Notes: generated by a model from the sequence alone, not told the origin. DNA of 64,000 bases from Dactylosporangium sucinum (GCF_014647515.1 NZ_BMPI01000035.1:1-64000); one strand, 5' to 3'; positions 28,617 through 36,546 are shown, counted from the stretch's first letter. Program-made: numbers and translations.

Positions 28617-29189
28617 ATGACCGACATGTTCGAACGGCACGAAGCCGTTTCCCTCTTGCTGCCGGCCGAGTTCACCGACGGCGCAAAGTCCCGGCGGTAC
28701 CTCCGCGATGTCCTCGACGCGATCGGCGTGAAGGTGACCGGCAAGGACCGGGCCGCGCCGGACGACCGCCCGCACGTCCTGGTCGTGCACACCCACGACT
28801 ACCAGTTCGCCAGCACCCTCTACGCGGTGCCGGAGGAGGCGGTGACCGAGCCGCTGCGGGCGGCGCTGCGCGCGGCGCCGGGGTGCTTCGCCGCACCGGA
28901 CGACGCATACCTGGCGAGCTGGGGCGACGTGCTGCGGCTGCTGGCCGTGTGGGGTCTCGACGGGCTCGGCGCCGAGGCGTTCCACAAGGTGATGGTCGAG
29001 GACTTCGGCGGCCGATTCGGCCACCGTGACCTGCCCGGCCTCGACGAGCTCGCCGCGCTCGGCAACGCCTGGGCCGGCTACGCGGTGGCGACCGTCGAAC
29101 ACGACGAGCGCCGACCCCGCATCGACGCGGCCACGCCCTGGCTGGGGTACCACTACCGCTCGATGCACGCGTTCCGCCAGAGCATGTAG
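28617..29189 (+). CDS. Hypothetical protein, 190 aa
   Basis: ATG 28617, no clear ribosome site. 'FTDGAKSRRYLRDVLDAIGVKVTG', 'RPHVLVVHTHDYQFASTLYAV' and a helical C-terminal half ('HKVMVEDFGGRFGHRDLPGLDELAALGNAWAG'). Alpha/beta fold of unknown function. Interval 28543-28616 holds nothing else. Followed by a hairpin terminator. Confidence 0.55.
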   Translation: MTDMFERHEAVSLLLPAEFTDGAKSRRYLRDVLDAIGVKVTGKDRAAPDDRPHVLVVHTHDYQFASTLYAVPEEAVTEPLRAALRAAPGCFAAPDDAYLASWGDVLRLLAVWGLDGLGAEAFHKVMVEDFGGRFGHRDLPGLDELAALGNAWAGYAVATVEHDERRPRIDAATPWLGYHYRSMHAFRQSM

Positions 29190-29196
29190 TCACCCG

Positions 29197-29238
29197 AGTG
29201 CGCCTCGTCGACGCGGAACGCCCGGCGGGGCGCACTCA
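29197..29238 (+). terminator. Hairpin terminator after 28617 gene
   Basis: GAGTGCGCC (29197-29205) pairs with GGCGCACTC (29230-29238) 7 nt after the stop codon at 29189. The stem is GC-rich without a U-tract, as is common in actinobacteria. Confidence 0.5.
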
Positions 29239-29429
29239 GCCGGCGGCGCGGTACGCCTCGCCGGCCGAGGTGGGGGTCGAGCCGTCGGGGCGCCGACCGG
29301 TGAGGTGTTGCCGTCAGTCGAGGCGGCCCGAAAGGAAGTGGCCGACGGGTCGGCGTGGCCACGGCCGTGCTGCGGGAGGCGGTGGTCCCGGCGGGAGTCA
29401 CCTGTGCCACGCCGACCCGAGCGCGGATC

Positions 29430-29489
29430 CGGGCCGTTCAGACCCGCCCGTTCCGGGTTGGGCGCCGGCGGGCGGGTCTGAACGGCCCG
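29430..29489. repeat. 21-bp perfect inverted repeat in a gene-free stretch
   Basis: Bases 29430-29450 are the exact inverse complement of 29469-29489, with an 18-nt loop. It is the longest perfect stem noticed in the window. The interval 29239-29742 has no convincing gene: frames on both strands are Arg/Pro-rich shadows. It may be a bidirectional terminator, recombination site or origin hairpin. Confidence 0.55.
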
Positions 29490-29742
29490 AACACTCTGCC
29501 GCCGGCTGTGGCGGCACCTCGTTGGGCCACCACGGGCACCGGGGCGGGCGGTGCAGCCCGGCCCGGCCGGATTTGGCTACCCGCATGTGCATGTACAAAC
29601 CCTGGCGTCGTCGAGTGTGACCGAACGGACGACCCCGTTTCGGGCACATGAACCCGGCGGGCAGCGCGTTGTCTGCGATCGACGTGCACCCCGGCCCGCT
29701 CAGCCGATCCGTTCCGGCACCCGGCGGGTGGACCATGCCACG

Positions 29743-30174
29743 ATGACCCGGACACGCCTGCTCACCATCGCCGCCGCTACGCTGCTCGCCCTGGCCGGGT
29801 GCGGCCCGGCGGATACCCCGGCGAACAGCGGTGTGCAGGCGGCCCAAGCGTCGCCGTCAGCATCGCCGAGCCCGTCGCCGTCTCCATCGTCGTCGGTTGC
29901 CGCGGCCGCCTCGGTCGATGCCGGCGCCGGCGGCGCACCCGGCGTCACCGCCCCCGGCGGGGCGAAGACGACGACCGCCGTGCCGAAGAAGACCACGACC
30001 GCGCCGAAGCCGCCGGCCCCGAAGACAACCGCGCCGGGCGGTGGCGGTGGGCCGATCGTGACGCCGGGGGCGTTCTGCTCGCCGGAGGGTGCGATCGGGT
30101 ACACGAGCAAGGGCACGAAGATGCGGTGCACGCGGAAGCCGGGCGAGGACCGGGCACGCTGGCGGGCGGCGTAG
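29743..30174 (+). CDS. Lipoprotein with low-complexity linker
   Basis: 143 residues. Signal with lipobox 'LLALAGC' (Cys about 19), long Ser/Pro then Thr/Lys/Pro-rich linker (about 35-105), and a short C-terminal domain 'FCSPEGAIGYTSKGTKMRC' with two Cys ending 'RARWR', a small module seen at the C-terminus of actinobacterial surface proteins. Exported and membrane-anchored. The 14-mer CCGATCCGTTCCGG lies 39 nt upstream of the ATG, exactly as for the lipoprotein at 30577. Confidence 0.65.
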   Translation: MTRTRLLTIAAATLLALAGCGPADTPANSGVQAAQASPSASPSPSPSPSSSVAAAASVDAGAGGAPGVTAPGGAKTTTAVPKKTTTAPKPPAPKTTAPGGGGGPIVTPGAFCSPEGAIGYTSKGTKMRCTRKPGEDRARWRAA

Positions 30175-30228
30175 CCTTGCCTCCGGCCTGTTGATCGCGA
30201 CTCACCGGATAACGGCGTTGGAGCGCAC

Positions 30229-30477
30229 ATGAGCTCTTTGGTCGGCGATTCGCAGTGCTGGGCCTGCCGCCACTACCGGTCGTGGATCGAGTCGCCATGC
30301 CACGTTCGCACCTCGACGTGCGCGGCCTTCCCTGAGGGCATCCCGCGCACCATCTTCTTCCATGGCCATGACCACCGTGAGCCTTACCCGGGCGACAACG
30401 GTGTTCGGTGGGAATCGAACGGCCAGCCGTGGCCGGAGCCACCGTTCGAGATACGCAAGATCCTCGACGAGCGGTAG
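30229..30477 (+). CDS. Small Cys/His protein of phage type, 82 aa
   Basis: 'CWACRHYRSW......CHVRTSTCAAFPEGIPRTI' then 'GHDHREPYPGDNGVRWE'. The motif set C-x2-C, C-x-AFP-x-GIP, H-x-PYPGD-x-G recurs in small proteins of many phages and mobile elements (recall). Probably zinc-bound; function unknown. Confidence 0.55.
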   Translation: MSSLVGDSQCWACRHYRSWIESPCHVRTSTCAAFPEGIPRTIFFHGHDHREPYPGDNGVRWESNGQPWPEPPFEIRKILDER

Positions 30478-30489
30478 CCCACCCGCCTT

Positions 30490-30512
30490 CCGGCCCGCCA
30501 CGTGCGGGCCGG
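30490..30512 (+). terminator. Short hairpin terminator
   Basis: CCGGCCCGC (30490-30498), 5-nt loop, GCGGGCCGG (30504-30512), 12 nt after the stop of the previous gene. Confidence 0.55.
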
Positions 30513-30576
30513 TCGTGCGTTCACCCGACCCGGCAACCCGATCCGTTCCGGGATCAAGACGAGCATCATCCCGTGG

Positions 30577-31221
30577 ATGACCAGCCCCCGACTCGTGGTC
30601 GTCGCCACCATCCTCGCCCTCGCCGGCTGCGGCGACGGTGGGGCAGCCAACACTGCAGCGCCGGGAACTGGCATGGCGCCGACCAATTCGGCACCATCAG
30701 CAATGCCGACACCGACGTTCTGCCCAAACGGGCGGCTTCCCAATGGCAACTGCGCCGAGGGTGCGGTTGCCAATCCGCCCGCCGGTGCCGCCGCGACGGT
30801 TTCGGCTGTCCCGCTGAAGTTCGGCACCTCGAAGACGGTCGTTGCCGGCAGCGATCAAGTGAAGGTCACCGTGTTCGCCTACCGTCAGCCGACCGCGAAG
30901 TCGGCGCCGAAACCACCTTCGCCTGGCACCGAGTGGGCATCGATCGATGCGCAGGTGTGCCCGACAGCGGCGACGGGTGAAACGCCGATCGTGAATGACA
31001 CGCCATGGCTGCTCGTCTACGCGGATGGCACGATGGCAGAGCCGTCGAATACCGGATATGGCCAGTTCGACGAGCCGGGCTTTCCGATGGCTGATCGGGC
31101 TGTTCCGTCCGGCCGGTGTGTGCGGGGCTGGATCACGTTCGTTGCGCCAGCCGGGAAGCGGGCGACGATGGTCGAGTTCCAGTGGACCGACGGGACCGTG
31201 GTGGACTGGGCGACGTCGTAG
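30577..31221 (+). CDS. Lipoprotein with DUF4352-like domain
   Basis: 214 residues. Signal and lipobox 'LALAGC'; a linker to about residue 80; then a beta-sandwich of DUF4352 type: 'QVKVTVFAYRQP', 'GTEWASIDAQVC', 'PWLLVYADGT', 'GRCVRGWITFVAP', 'TMVEFQWTDGT'. The two conserved Cys flank the sheet as in that family. Exported; role unknown. Shares its upstream 14-mer and spacing with the lipoprotein at 29743. Confidence 0.65.
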   Translation: MTSPRLVVVATILALAGCGDGGAANTAAPGTGMAPTNSAPSAMPTPTFCPNGRLPNGNCAEGAVANPPAGAAATVSAVPLKFGTSKTVVAGSDQVKVTVFAYRQPTAKSAPKPPSPGTEWASIDAQVCPTAATGETPIVNDTPWLLVYADGTMAEPSNTGYGQFDEPGFPMADRAVPSGRCVRGWITFVAPAGKRATMVEFQWTDGTVVDWATS

Positions 31222-31395
31222 CGGCGTGCCGTGCTCGGGTGGGCGACCGACGAACTGGCCGATCCCGTCGGCTTCGCATCCTCCGTCGGGTGGCGACGCC
31301 GAACAGCAGGCCGAGATGGAAGACCACGCCGAAGAGCAGGGCGGCGGCCCGGAAGCGCACGCCGCGATGCGGGTCGCCAAACTCCTCGACGGACG
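31222..31395. other. Gap, no confident gene
   Basis: A short rightward frame from ATG 31316 (27 codons, acidic helix) and a leftward frame from GTG 31360 with a hydrophobic start compete here. Neither has a ribosome site. I see nothing firm. Confidence 0.3.
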
Positions 31396-31695
31396 CTAGA
31401 CGCCGCCAGCCTCGTCCTGTGGCAGCCGCGTCAACACGATCCCCAATTCTTCCTGAGCCTCCTGTAGAGCCTGGCCAGCACGCCGGGCGGCGGCCGCAGC
31501 CTCCTCGTCGACGCTCATCGAGGCCAGCGCGAGTTCGTCGGTGCCCGCGCGCAGAAACGCCAGCGCCACCATCAACGGCACGATCACCCGCGCCGGGTCG
31601 ATCCGGACGTCGGTAGCGAGCACCTGGGCCAGTTCGTCGGCGGTGTCCTTGATCCGGCGGGCGAGCTCGTATGGGTCGGCCACGTCATGCGTCAC
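31396..31695 (-). CDS. Helical protein downstream of TA pair, 99 aa
   Basis: GTG 31695, one base after the antitoxin-like gene's stop. Helical: 'ELARRIKDTADELAQVLATDVRIDP' and 'DEEAAAAARRAGQALQEAQEELG'. Third gene of the leftward operon begun by the BrnT-like gene. Function unknown. Confidence 0.5.
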   Translation of the reverse strand: MTHDVADPYELARRIKDTADELAQVLATDVRIDPARVIVPLMVALAFLRAGTDELALASMSVDEEAAAAARRAGQALQEAQEELGIVLTRLPQDEAGGV

Positions 31696-31696
31696 G

Positions 31697-32080
31697 TCAG
31701 GCGGCGTTGCGGTGCTGCCGCTGCTGTGCGGTGAGATTGTCGATGACGCGCCCCAGGCCTGCCTGTAGACCACGGAGGACCACTGCCGGATCTTCCTGCG
31801 ATATCACCTGGTCCGCCTCAAGGTCGGCGAGTATCCAGTCGCGCAGCAGCGCCGATACGCTCATGCCGCGCCGCGCGGCGATGTCCTGGATGGCCTGGTC
31901 GGCGTCGAACGGCAGCCGGATCGGGCGGACGACCATGACCGGGGCGCCGGCCGGCGGCAGTTCCGGGATGGGCGCGGTGTCGTCGTAGGTCAGCTGAGTC
32001 TCGCCGGCGGCGAAGGCACGGGCGAACTCCTGATCTTTCGCGATCTGGTCGTAGTCGATGTTGCGGTCGTCGTCACTCAT
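31697..32080 (-). CDS. Antitoxin-like RHH protein
   Basis: 127 residues. 'PVMVVRPIRLPFDADQAIQDIAARRGMSVSALLRDWIL' gives the strand-helix-helix plan of ribbon-helix-helix/BrnA-like antitoxins. The N-terminus is acidic and probably unstructured. It follows and overlaps the toxin-like gene by 8 nt, as in toxin-first BrnTA-type operons. Confidence 0.6.
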   Translation of the reverse strand: MSDDDRNIDYDQIAKDQEFARAFAAGETQLTYDDTAPIPELPPAGAPVMVVRPIRLPFDADQAIQDIAARRGMSVSALLRDWILADLEADQVISQEDPAVVLRGLQAGLGRVIDNLTAQQRQHRNAA

Positions 32081-32351
32081 GGTCTTGCTCCCACTGCTCG
32101 AATAGGGCGATATCGGCGGGGGTCATGCCGCGGGCGGCGACGATCATCGCGTCGTGTCCGCCGAGGTGGCGGACGACGACGATGACCGGCCGGCCGTTGT
32201 TGGTGCGGGCCCAGACGGCGAGGTACGGGATGCCGTGCGGGCCGGTTGCGTGCCGTGGCCAGCGGTGTGGGTTGGCGAGTGCCTGCTGGATCTCGTGTGG
32301 TTCGACGTCGCGGAGGATCGCCATGAGGCCGGGCATCCACTCGTATCCCAC
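32073..32351 (-). CDS. BrnT-like toxin candidate
   Basis: 92 residues. 'MAILRDVEPHEIQQALANPHRW', 'GIPYLAVWARTNNGRPVIVVVRHLGGHDAMIVAARGM' and 'DIALFEQWEQ' follow the BrnT/RelE-like alpha-beta layout. GTG 32351 sits 6 nt after -10 TATACT, so the message is leaderless. The assignment rests on gene order and fold pattern, not on identified catalytic residues. Confidence 0.55.
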   Translation of the reverse strand: MGYEWMPGLMAILRDVEPHEIQQALANPHRWPRHATGPHGIPYLAVWARTNNGRPVIVVVRHLGGHDAMIVAARGMTPADIALFEQWEQDHE

Positions 32352-32357
32352 GCGGCA

Positions 32358-32374
32358 AGTATACCTTCGTATAC
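32358..32374 (-). promoter_or_regulatory. TA promoter with GTATAC repeats
   Basis: Two GTATAC palindromes (32359-32364, 32369-32374) 10 bp apart overlap the -10 TATACT (32363-32358) of the toxin-antitoxin operon, a natural site for RHH antitoxin autorepression. Confidence 0.55.
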
Positions 32375-32469
32375 CCGCAGGTGACAGCCTTGCCGACATC
32401 GACTTGCGGCCGCGACACCGAGCACACGAGTAGCGTGATCACTGTTACCGCTGCTCACGGGGGTGCACG

Positions 32470-33465
32470 ATGCGGCCACCTGTCGAGCCGATGCACGCCA
32501 TCCCAGCCGGAGACCTGCCCGCCGGGATGGTCTACGAGCCGAAGTGGGACGGCTGGCGCTGCCTCGCCTTCATCCAGCCCGGCCGGGTTGTGCTCCAGTC
32601 GCGGCACCTCAAGATCCTGACGCCGTACTTCCCCGACATCACACGCCTACTTCGCACCCTGGCACCCGGCGTCGTCCTCGACGGCGAGCTCATCGTCTGG
32701 GACCCGGTCAGGGAGCGGACCAACTTCGTCGCCCTGCAGAAACGGATCGTCGCCGGCCGCTGGCTCCTCGCCGAGACAACAGCCAAGCCCGCGCACTACG
32801 TCGTCTTCGACGCACTCCACGACGCCGTCGCCGACCTGACCGGGCTGCCGCTCGTCGAGCGCCGCGCCCGGCTCGAGTTCCTCCTGACCGGGGCGCCACC
32901 CAACCTGCAGCTGTGCCCGCAAACCCTCGACCCGGCCGAGGCCCGCACCTGGATGCGGGACTGGCAGCACACCGGCGTCGAAGGCGTCGTCTGCAAGGAC
33001 CCAGCCGGACGATACGTGCCCGGCGGCCGCGCCTGGGTCAAGGTCAAAACCCGGAACACCACAGAGGCGATCGTCGGCGGCGTCACCGGCACCCCATCCG
33101 CACCCGGCTCGCTGCTCCTCGGCCGGTACGACGCCGGCGGCCGGCTCCGCTACGTCGGCATCACCAACCCCATCCCCGCCGCCCACCGCGCCGAGCTCGG
33201 CCAGGCCCTCGTCCGGTACGTCGCCCAACGCCGCGGCGCCGCCATCCCACACCCGTGGCCGATCCCGCTCCCCGCCGCCTGGTCCGGGCAGCTGGGGGAG
33301 CGGCGGCCCCTCAACTACGTGCCCGTCCAGCCGACGGTGGTCGTTGAGGTGCTCGTCGATGCTGCCTTCGACGAAGAGGCCGGCAGGTGGCGGCATCGAC
33401 CCACGTTCGTCAGGGTGCGCGCCGACCTGTCGCCGTACGACGTGACCAGGGCCGCCGGGTTCTGA
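32470..33465 (+). CDS. ligC: ATP-dependent DNA ligase, LigC type
   Basis: 331 residues, near the usual LigC length. Motif I 'EPKWDGWR' (Lys25 is the AMP acceptor), 'QSRHLKIL' after it, motif III 'DGELIVWD' (71-78), motif IV 'EGVVCKD' (171-177), motif V 'WVKVKTRNT' (189-197), then an OB-fold region with 'LLLGRYDAGGRLRYVG'. All catalytic residues are present. LigC-type enzymes act in base-excision and end repair with PolD-type polymerases; no Ku or polymerase partner is in the window. Preceded by TAGCGT (32431-32436), transcribed alone, opposite to the TA operon. Confidence 0.85.
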   Translation: MRPPVEPMHAIPAGDLPAGMVYEPKWDGWRCLAFIQPGRVVLQSRHLKILTPYFPDITRLLRTLAPGVVLDGELIVWDPVRERTNFVALQKRIVAGRWLLAETTAKPAHYVVFDALHDAVADLTGLPLVERRARLEFLLTGAPPNLQLCPQTLDPAEARTWMRDWQHTGVEGVVCKDPAGRYVPGGRAWVKVKTRNTTEAIVGGVTGTPSAPGSLLLGRYDAGGRLRYVGITNPIPAAHRAELGQALVRYVAQRRGAAIPHPWPIPLPAAWSGQLGERRPLNYVPVQPTVVVEVLVDAAFDEEAGRWRHRPTFVRVRADLSPYDVTRAAGF

Positions 33466-33492
33466 CCCCGACGGCCCTCGTCTGTGCAGCTG

Positions 33493-33702
33493 CTACCGGC
33501 GTCGGCGCAGCAGCGTGTACAGCACACCTGCGGCCGCTAGGCCAGCAGCGAGCGCTGCGCTCGCGGAGTGAGTCTCCAGGTATGTGAGCCAGCCGATGAG
33601 CGCGGAGAACCCGCCGATCACCAGCCACCCCAGTGGTAGCGGCTCCAGACCGCGACCCCTATTTCGGCTGCGCCGTGACTCCCTCGACGGTACCGTCGTC
33701 AC
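33493..33702 (-). CDS. Small membrane protein, 69 aa
   Basis: GTG 33702 (start uncertain). Basic N-terminus, then two hydrophobic segments (about 23-42 and 47-64) and a basic tail 'LLRRRR'. Convergent with the ligase gene. Unknown function. Confidence 0.45.
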   Translation of the reverse strand: MTTVPSRESRRSRNRGRGLEPLPLGWLVIGGFSALIGWLTYLETHSASAALAAGLAAAGVLYTLLRRRR

Positions 33703-33751
33703 TCGCGTGTCACTTCCCTTCCTTCGTGGGACCGGATAAGCGCGCAGCGCG

Positions 33752-33799
33752 AAGCGGCCCGGGTTCGGGGGAGGCCACCCCCGAGGGCCGCTTTGTTGC
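33752..33799 (+). terminator. Strong hairpin terminator with T-rich tail
   Basis: AAGCGGCCC (33752-33760) pairs with GGGCCGCTT (33785-33793), the inner GGGGG/CCCCC extends the stem, and TTTGTT follows. It is the most classical intrinsic terminator seen. The rest of 33703-33994 holds no credible gene. Confidence 0.65.
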
Positions 33800-33994
33800 T
33801 GCAGCGACGGACCCTACAAGGGAGCATCAAATCGTCGCGAGGGACTTTTCCACGGGCACGAACGGTAGCGTCGTTCGCGATCGTCGCCGCGGACGCGGCG
33901 TGGCGCGCGGGCTGTTCCGAGGATCACGGTCACCGATGTTTGGGTGGCTCAGGTGGAGTGTCGACGGGTAGCGGCCTGCCCTGTGGCCGACCCT

Positions 33995-34011
33995 ATGTAA
34001 GATGTTTACAT
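33995..34011 (+). promoter_or_regulatory. PadR operator and leaderless promoter
   Basis: ATGT-N9-ACAT (33995-34011, with TGTAA/TTACA arms) fits the dyad bound by PadR dimers. It overlaps a TAAGAT -10 (33998-34003) that ends 6 nt before the PadR ATG, so autorepression is expected. Confidence 0.6.
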
Positions 34012-34348
34012 GTCTCCACCGTTTCTGATCACGACCAACGTTGCCCGCGTCCTCCGGGCGCTGGTCAACGACCCCACCGGCGAGCACTACGGCTACGCAC
34101 TCATGCGCGCCACCGGCCTCAAGTCCGGTGCGCTGTATCCCATCATCGCCCGGCTCGACGCCGCAGGATGGATCGACGGCCATCGTGAAACAGTTGACGA
34201 GTCCGAGGCGGGCCGGCCCGCCCGCCGCTACTACACCCTCACCAATGACGGAGCCGTTCAGGCTCGCCAGGCGCTTGCCGAGTTGCATGCGGCCCTCGGC
34301 GTTGGCGAGCTGCCCGGAACGCTGAGGCCCGCAGGCGGTATGGCGTGA
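34010..34348 (+). CDS. PadR-family regulator
   Basis: 112 residues. PadR winged helix: 'VLRALVNDPTGEHYGYALMRATGLKSGALYPIIARLDAAGWIDGH', then 'GRPARRYYTLTNDG' (the conserved wing motif) and a C-terminal dimer helix. Coupled by GTGA to a membrane protein, a common actinobacterial PadR pair. Confidence 0.8.
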   Translation: MSPPFLITTNVARVLRALVNDPTGEHYGYALMRATGLKSGALYPIIARLDAAGWIDGHRETVDESEAGRPARRYYTLTNDGAVQARQALAELHAALGVGELPGTLRPAGGMA

Positions 34349-34866
34349 TCACTGAGCTAGTGGTCGGTTTTGTCGCCCTCGTGGCGACGTTCGTGGTCTA
34401 CGAGACGTTGAAGGTGGTGATCGCGCAGGAGATCTCCACCCGACTCGGACACCTTCCCTTCGCGATCCTCCGCGCCGCGCGCAGGAGGCTTCCCGAGGAC
34501 CTGCGTCAGGTTGCCTACGACGAGGAGTGGATGCCCGAGCTATGGGCGATCATCCACCGCACCGAGGGGCTCCCGATCACTCGCTTCTACCGGGGCGTGG
34601 ACTTCGCGATCAGCCTGTTCTTCGCAGCACGGTCCATTGCTGGCGACTATGAAGCGGGCCGGAAGCGGGAAGTAGTGGTATCGATCCGCGTCTCGGATCT
34701 ATTTCCTGGCAAGACCATCATCTGGGAGCACGACATGCGACTGGCGCTCGACCGTGCAAGGTCGGAGTTCGCCGAGTCCACTGATCCGAGGACTCGGTCG
34801 GATCTTCAACGTCGTATCGAGCTGTTGCAGCTCCACGTCGATGCGTTCGATTCGCTGCCCGATTGA
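34345..34866 (+). CDS. PadR-linked membrane protein, 173 aa
   Basis: GTG 34345 overlaps the PadR stop. N-terminal hydrophobic helix (about 4-27), 'RRRLPEDLRQVAYDEEWMPELWAI' and a second hydrophobic segment ('FYRGVDFAISLFFAARSI'), then a charged C-terminal helix. Proteins of this plan occur next to PadR genes in many actinobacteria; function unknown. It may sense or recruit the regulator at the membrane (inference). Confidence 0.6.
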   Translation: MITELVVGFVALVATFVVYETLKVVIAQEISTRLGHLPFAILRAARRRLPEDLRQVAYDEEWMPELWAIIHRTEGLPITRFYRGVDFAISLFFAARSIAGDYEAGRKREVVVSIRVSDLFPGKTIIWEHDMRLALDRARSEFAESTDPRTRSDLQRRIELLQLHVDAFDSLPD

Positions 34867-34903
34867 CGGTGAATGCGGGCGGTCGCCGAGCGGCGAGCGG
34901 GTT

Positions 34904-35134
34904 CTATTCGCACTCGTCGCCGCGGCCACCGACCGGCCGGGCTGGATGTTCGAGGACTAGGTCGCCGACGTCGAGCCCGTCGCGGTGCAGCGCCTCCTGT
35001 AACTGGGCGGTCGTCAGCCAGCGGACCACGCCATGGCGGTCCGTGGCCCGGTTCCAGGCGCGCTCACCGCAGCCATCAAGGTCGAGCCAGCACGACTCGA
35101 CCCGCCACCCGCCGGCGTGCAGCACGGTCACCAC
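34904..35134 (-). CDS. Hypothetical protein, 76 aa
   Basis: Good codon bias and protein-like sequence ('WRVESCWLDLDGCGERAW', 'VVRWLTTAQLQEALHRDGLDVGDLVLEHPA'), but the start (GTG 35134 or 35131) has no ribosome site. Convergent with the gene ending at 34866. Confidence 0.5.
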   Translation of the reverse strand: MVTVLHAGGWRVESCWLDLDGCGERAWNRATDRHGVVRWLTTAQLQEALHRDGLDVGDLVLEHPARPVGGRGDECE

Positions 35135-35201
35135 CAAGCCATGATCGCTCGGAGTTTGCGCAGGTCAAGGGCTTCGCGCGAACTACAGCGGTGTGGTTCG
35201 G

Positions 35202-35456
35202 TCAGCGGCGACGCCACACATAGGCCATACCGATCGCCGTGCTGCCAGCGTGGTTGAACACCGACGCCGTAACCAGATCCCAGCCGGCCGCCGCAACAGC
35301 ATTCAGGACCGGGTTCACGTCGTCGGCGGCGTTCGGCAGCGACCGCCCCGCCGGCTGGACACCCACGTGCGGGCTGAGCGTCAGGACGTGCTGGAAGACG
35401 ACGTCGCCGCGAGTGTGGGCGGTCCGGGCGGCGGTGACAGCGGGATGGTCGGCCAT
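35202..35456 (-). CDS. Hypothetical protein, 84 aa
   Basis: ATG 35456. 'VLNAVAAAGWDLVTASVFNHAGSTAIGMAYVWRRR' follows the pattern of a small conserved actinobacterial protein ending in a GxxYxFRR-type strand. Function unknown. Confidence 0.55.
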   Translation of the reverse strand: MADHPAVTAARTAHTRGDVVFQHVLTLSPHVGVQPAGRSLPNAADDVNPVLNAVAAAGWDLVTASVFNHAGSTAIGMAYVWRRR

Positions 35457-35547
35457 CCCGGGATCCTGCACCAGGCTGGTGGCGACACGCCAGGCGGCAA
35501 CCCAGCTACGATCGCCGCACGAGACCCCTCGACCCCGGAAGGTGACC

Positions 35548-35805
35548 ATGGAGCTCATGCTGGTACTCCTCGGAGTCGCCATCGGGGCTGCGGCCGGATA
35601 CAACCTCGGCCAACGAAGCCGCCCACGCGTCCAGCAACTCCAGGCCGCCGACGCTGTCGTCCGATTCGTTCGCGCCGTCGAAGCCAGCGAAATGCCGCGC
35701 GAATCCGTCATGGCGGTGAAGCATGTTGTCTCCGAAACCTACGACGCCGAGACCGCCGCCTACATCCACACCAAGCTGCGGAACGTTCAGGCCGGGAATG
35801 AGTAG
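35548..35805 (+). CDS. Small membrane-anchored protein, 85 aa
   Basis: ATG 35548 behind GGAAGG. One N-terminal transmembrane helix (about 3-20), then a cytoplasmic helical domain. Its 3' end overlaps the convergent GntR gene by 19 bp. Confidence 0.55.
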   Translation: MELMLVLLGVAIGAAAGYNLGQRSRPRVQQLQAADAVVRFVRAVEASEMPRESVMAVKHVVSETYDAETAAYIHTKLRNVQAGNE

Positions 35806-36539
35806 TCCAGCAGGTACGCCATGCCATCGAGGATCATCCGGTTGATCTCGACGCAGCGTCCCTCCTCGTTGAAGGCGTGTCGGGTGATCTCGAAAACCGG
35901 CGTGCCGACCGGCAGCTCGAGTCGATCCGTCTCTTCCGGCGACGGCATCCGTGCCCGCAGATACTCGGTGAACCGGACCGGTCGGTGACCGATTTCGGCG
36001 AGCCTGGCATAGGTTCCGCCAGGCCCTGTATCCGTATGCATGATCTGCGTGCCGCGCGCGATGTCGACCGGCAGGTAGCTGGTGGCCAGCTGCACGAACC
36101 GCTCGTCAACGGCATACCGGCGGTCGCGGAAGGCGACGGGCTCGCCGGCCGCGACGCCTAAGGCTGCTGCGACCCAGTCGGGGGCGGGTGTCTCGCCGGT
36201 ACTGGTGTTGAGCTCGCGTCTGCGGTCCTTGGTGTCAGCGTCCTGAATGGTCTCGCCGCCGAGCCAGCGTTCCTTGGCGAGACGTCCTGGTGAGCTGCGG
36301 GGGATGGCGGCGAAGCGGCGAACGTAGGTTCCGCCGCGGCGCTTGGCTTGGACGAGTCCAGCGGCCGCGAGTTCGGCGATGGCTCGGGAGACAGTGCCTG
36401 TTGGGACGCCGTACCGGGTAGCGATCTCGCGGACGCCGGGCAGCTTGCTGCCCTCGCCGAGCTCGCCGGACTCGATTATCCGGCGGAGGTCGTCGACGAT
36501 GCGCCGGTACGACGCGCTCCGTCCTGGTGTCACAGACAC
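35787..36539 (-). CDS. GntR/HutC-family regulator with UTRA domain
   Basis: 250 residues. N-terminal winged helix (about 10-72: 'RRIIESGELGEGSKLPGVREIATRYGVPTGTVSRAIAELAAAGLV', 'RRGGTYVRR'), linker, and a C-terminal UTRA ligand-binding domain ('RRYAVDERFVQLATSYLP' to 'VFEITRHAFNEEGRCVEINRMILDG'). KorSA- and TraR-type regulators of Streptomyces conjugative plasmids have this architecture. GTG 36539 is used; GTG 36533 is also possible. Three palindromic operators lie just upstream, shared with the conjugation operon. Confidence 0.8.
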   Translation of the reverse strand: MSVTPGRSASYRRIVDDLRRIIESGELGEGSKLPGVREIATRYGVPTGTVSRAIAELAAAGLVQAKRRGGTYVRRFAAIPRSSPGRLAKERWLGGETIQDADTKDRRRELNTSTGETPAPDWVAAALGVAAGEPVAFRDRRYAVDERFVQLATSYLPVDIARGTQIMHTDTGPGGTYARLAEIGHRPVRFTEYLRARMPSPEETDRLELPVGTPVFEITRHAFNEEGRCVEINRMILDGMAYLLDYSFPA

Positions 36540-36546
36540 CTCTCAA

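Noticed and set aside
29239..29742. Protein frames around the 21-bp hairpin
   Set aside because: All frames are low-complexity Arg/Pro/Gly shadows without ribosome sites.
33793..34188. Rightward frame overlapping the PadR start
   Set aside because: It runs out of frame through the PadR gene, has no ribosome site, and spans the terminator tail.
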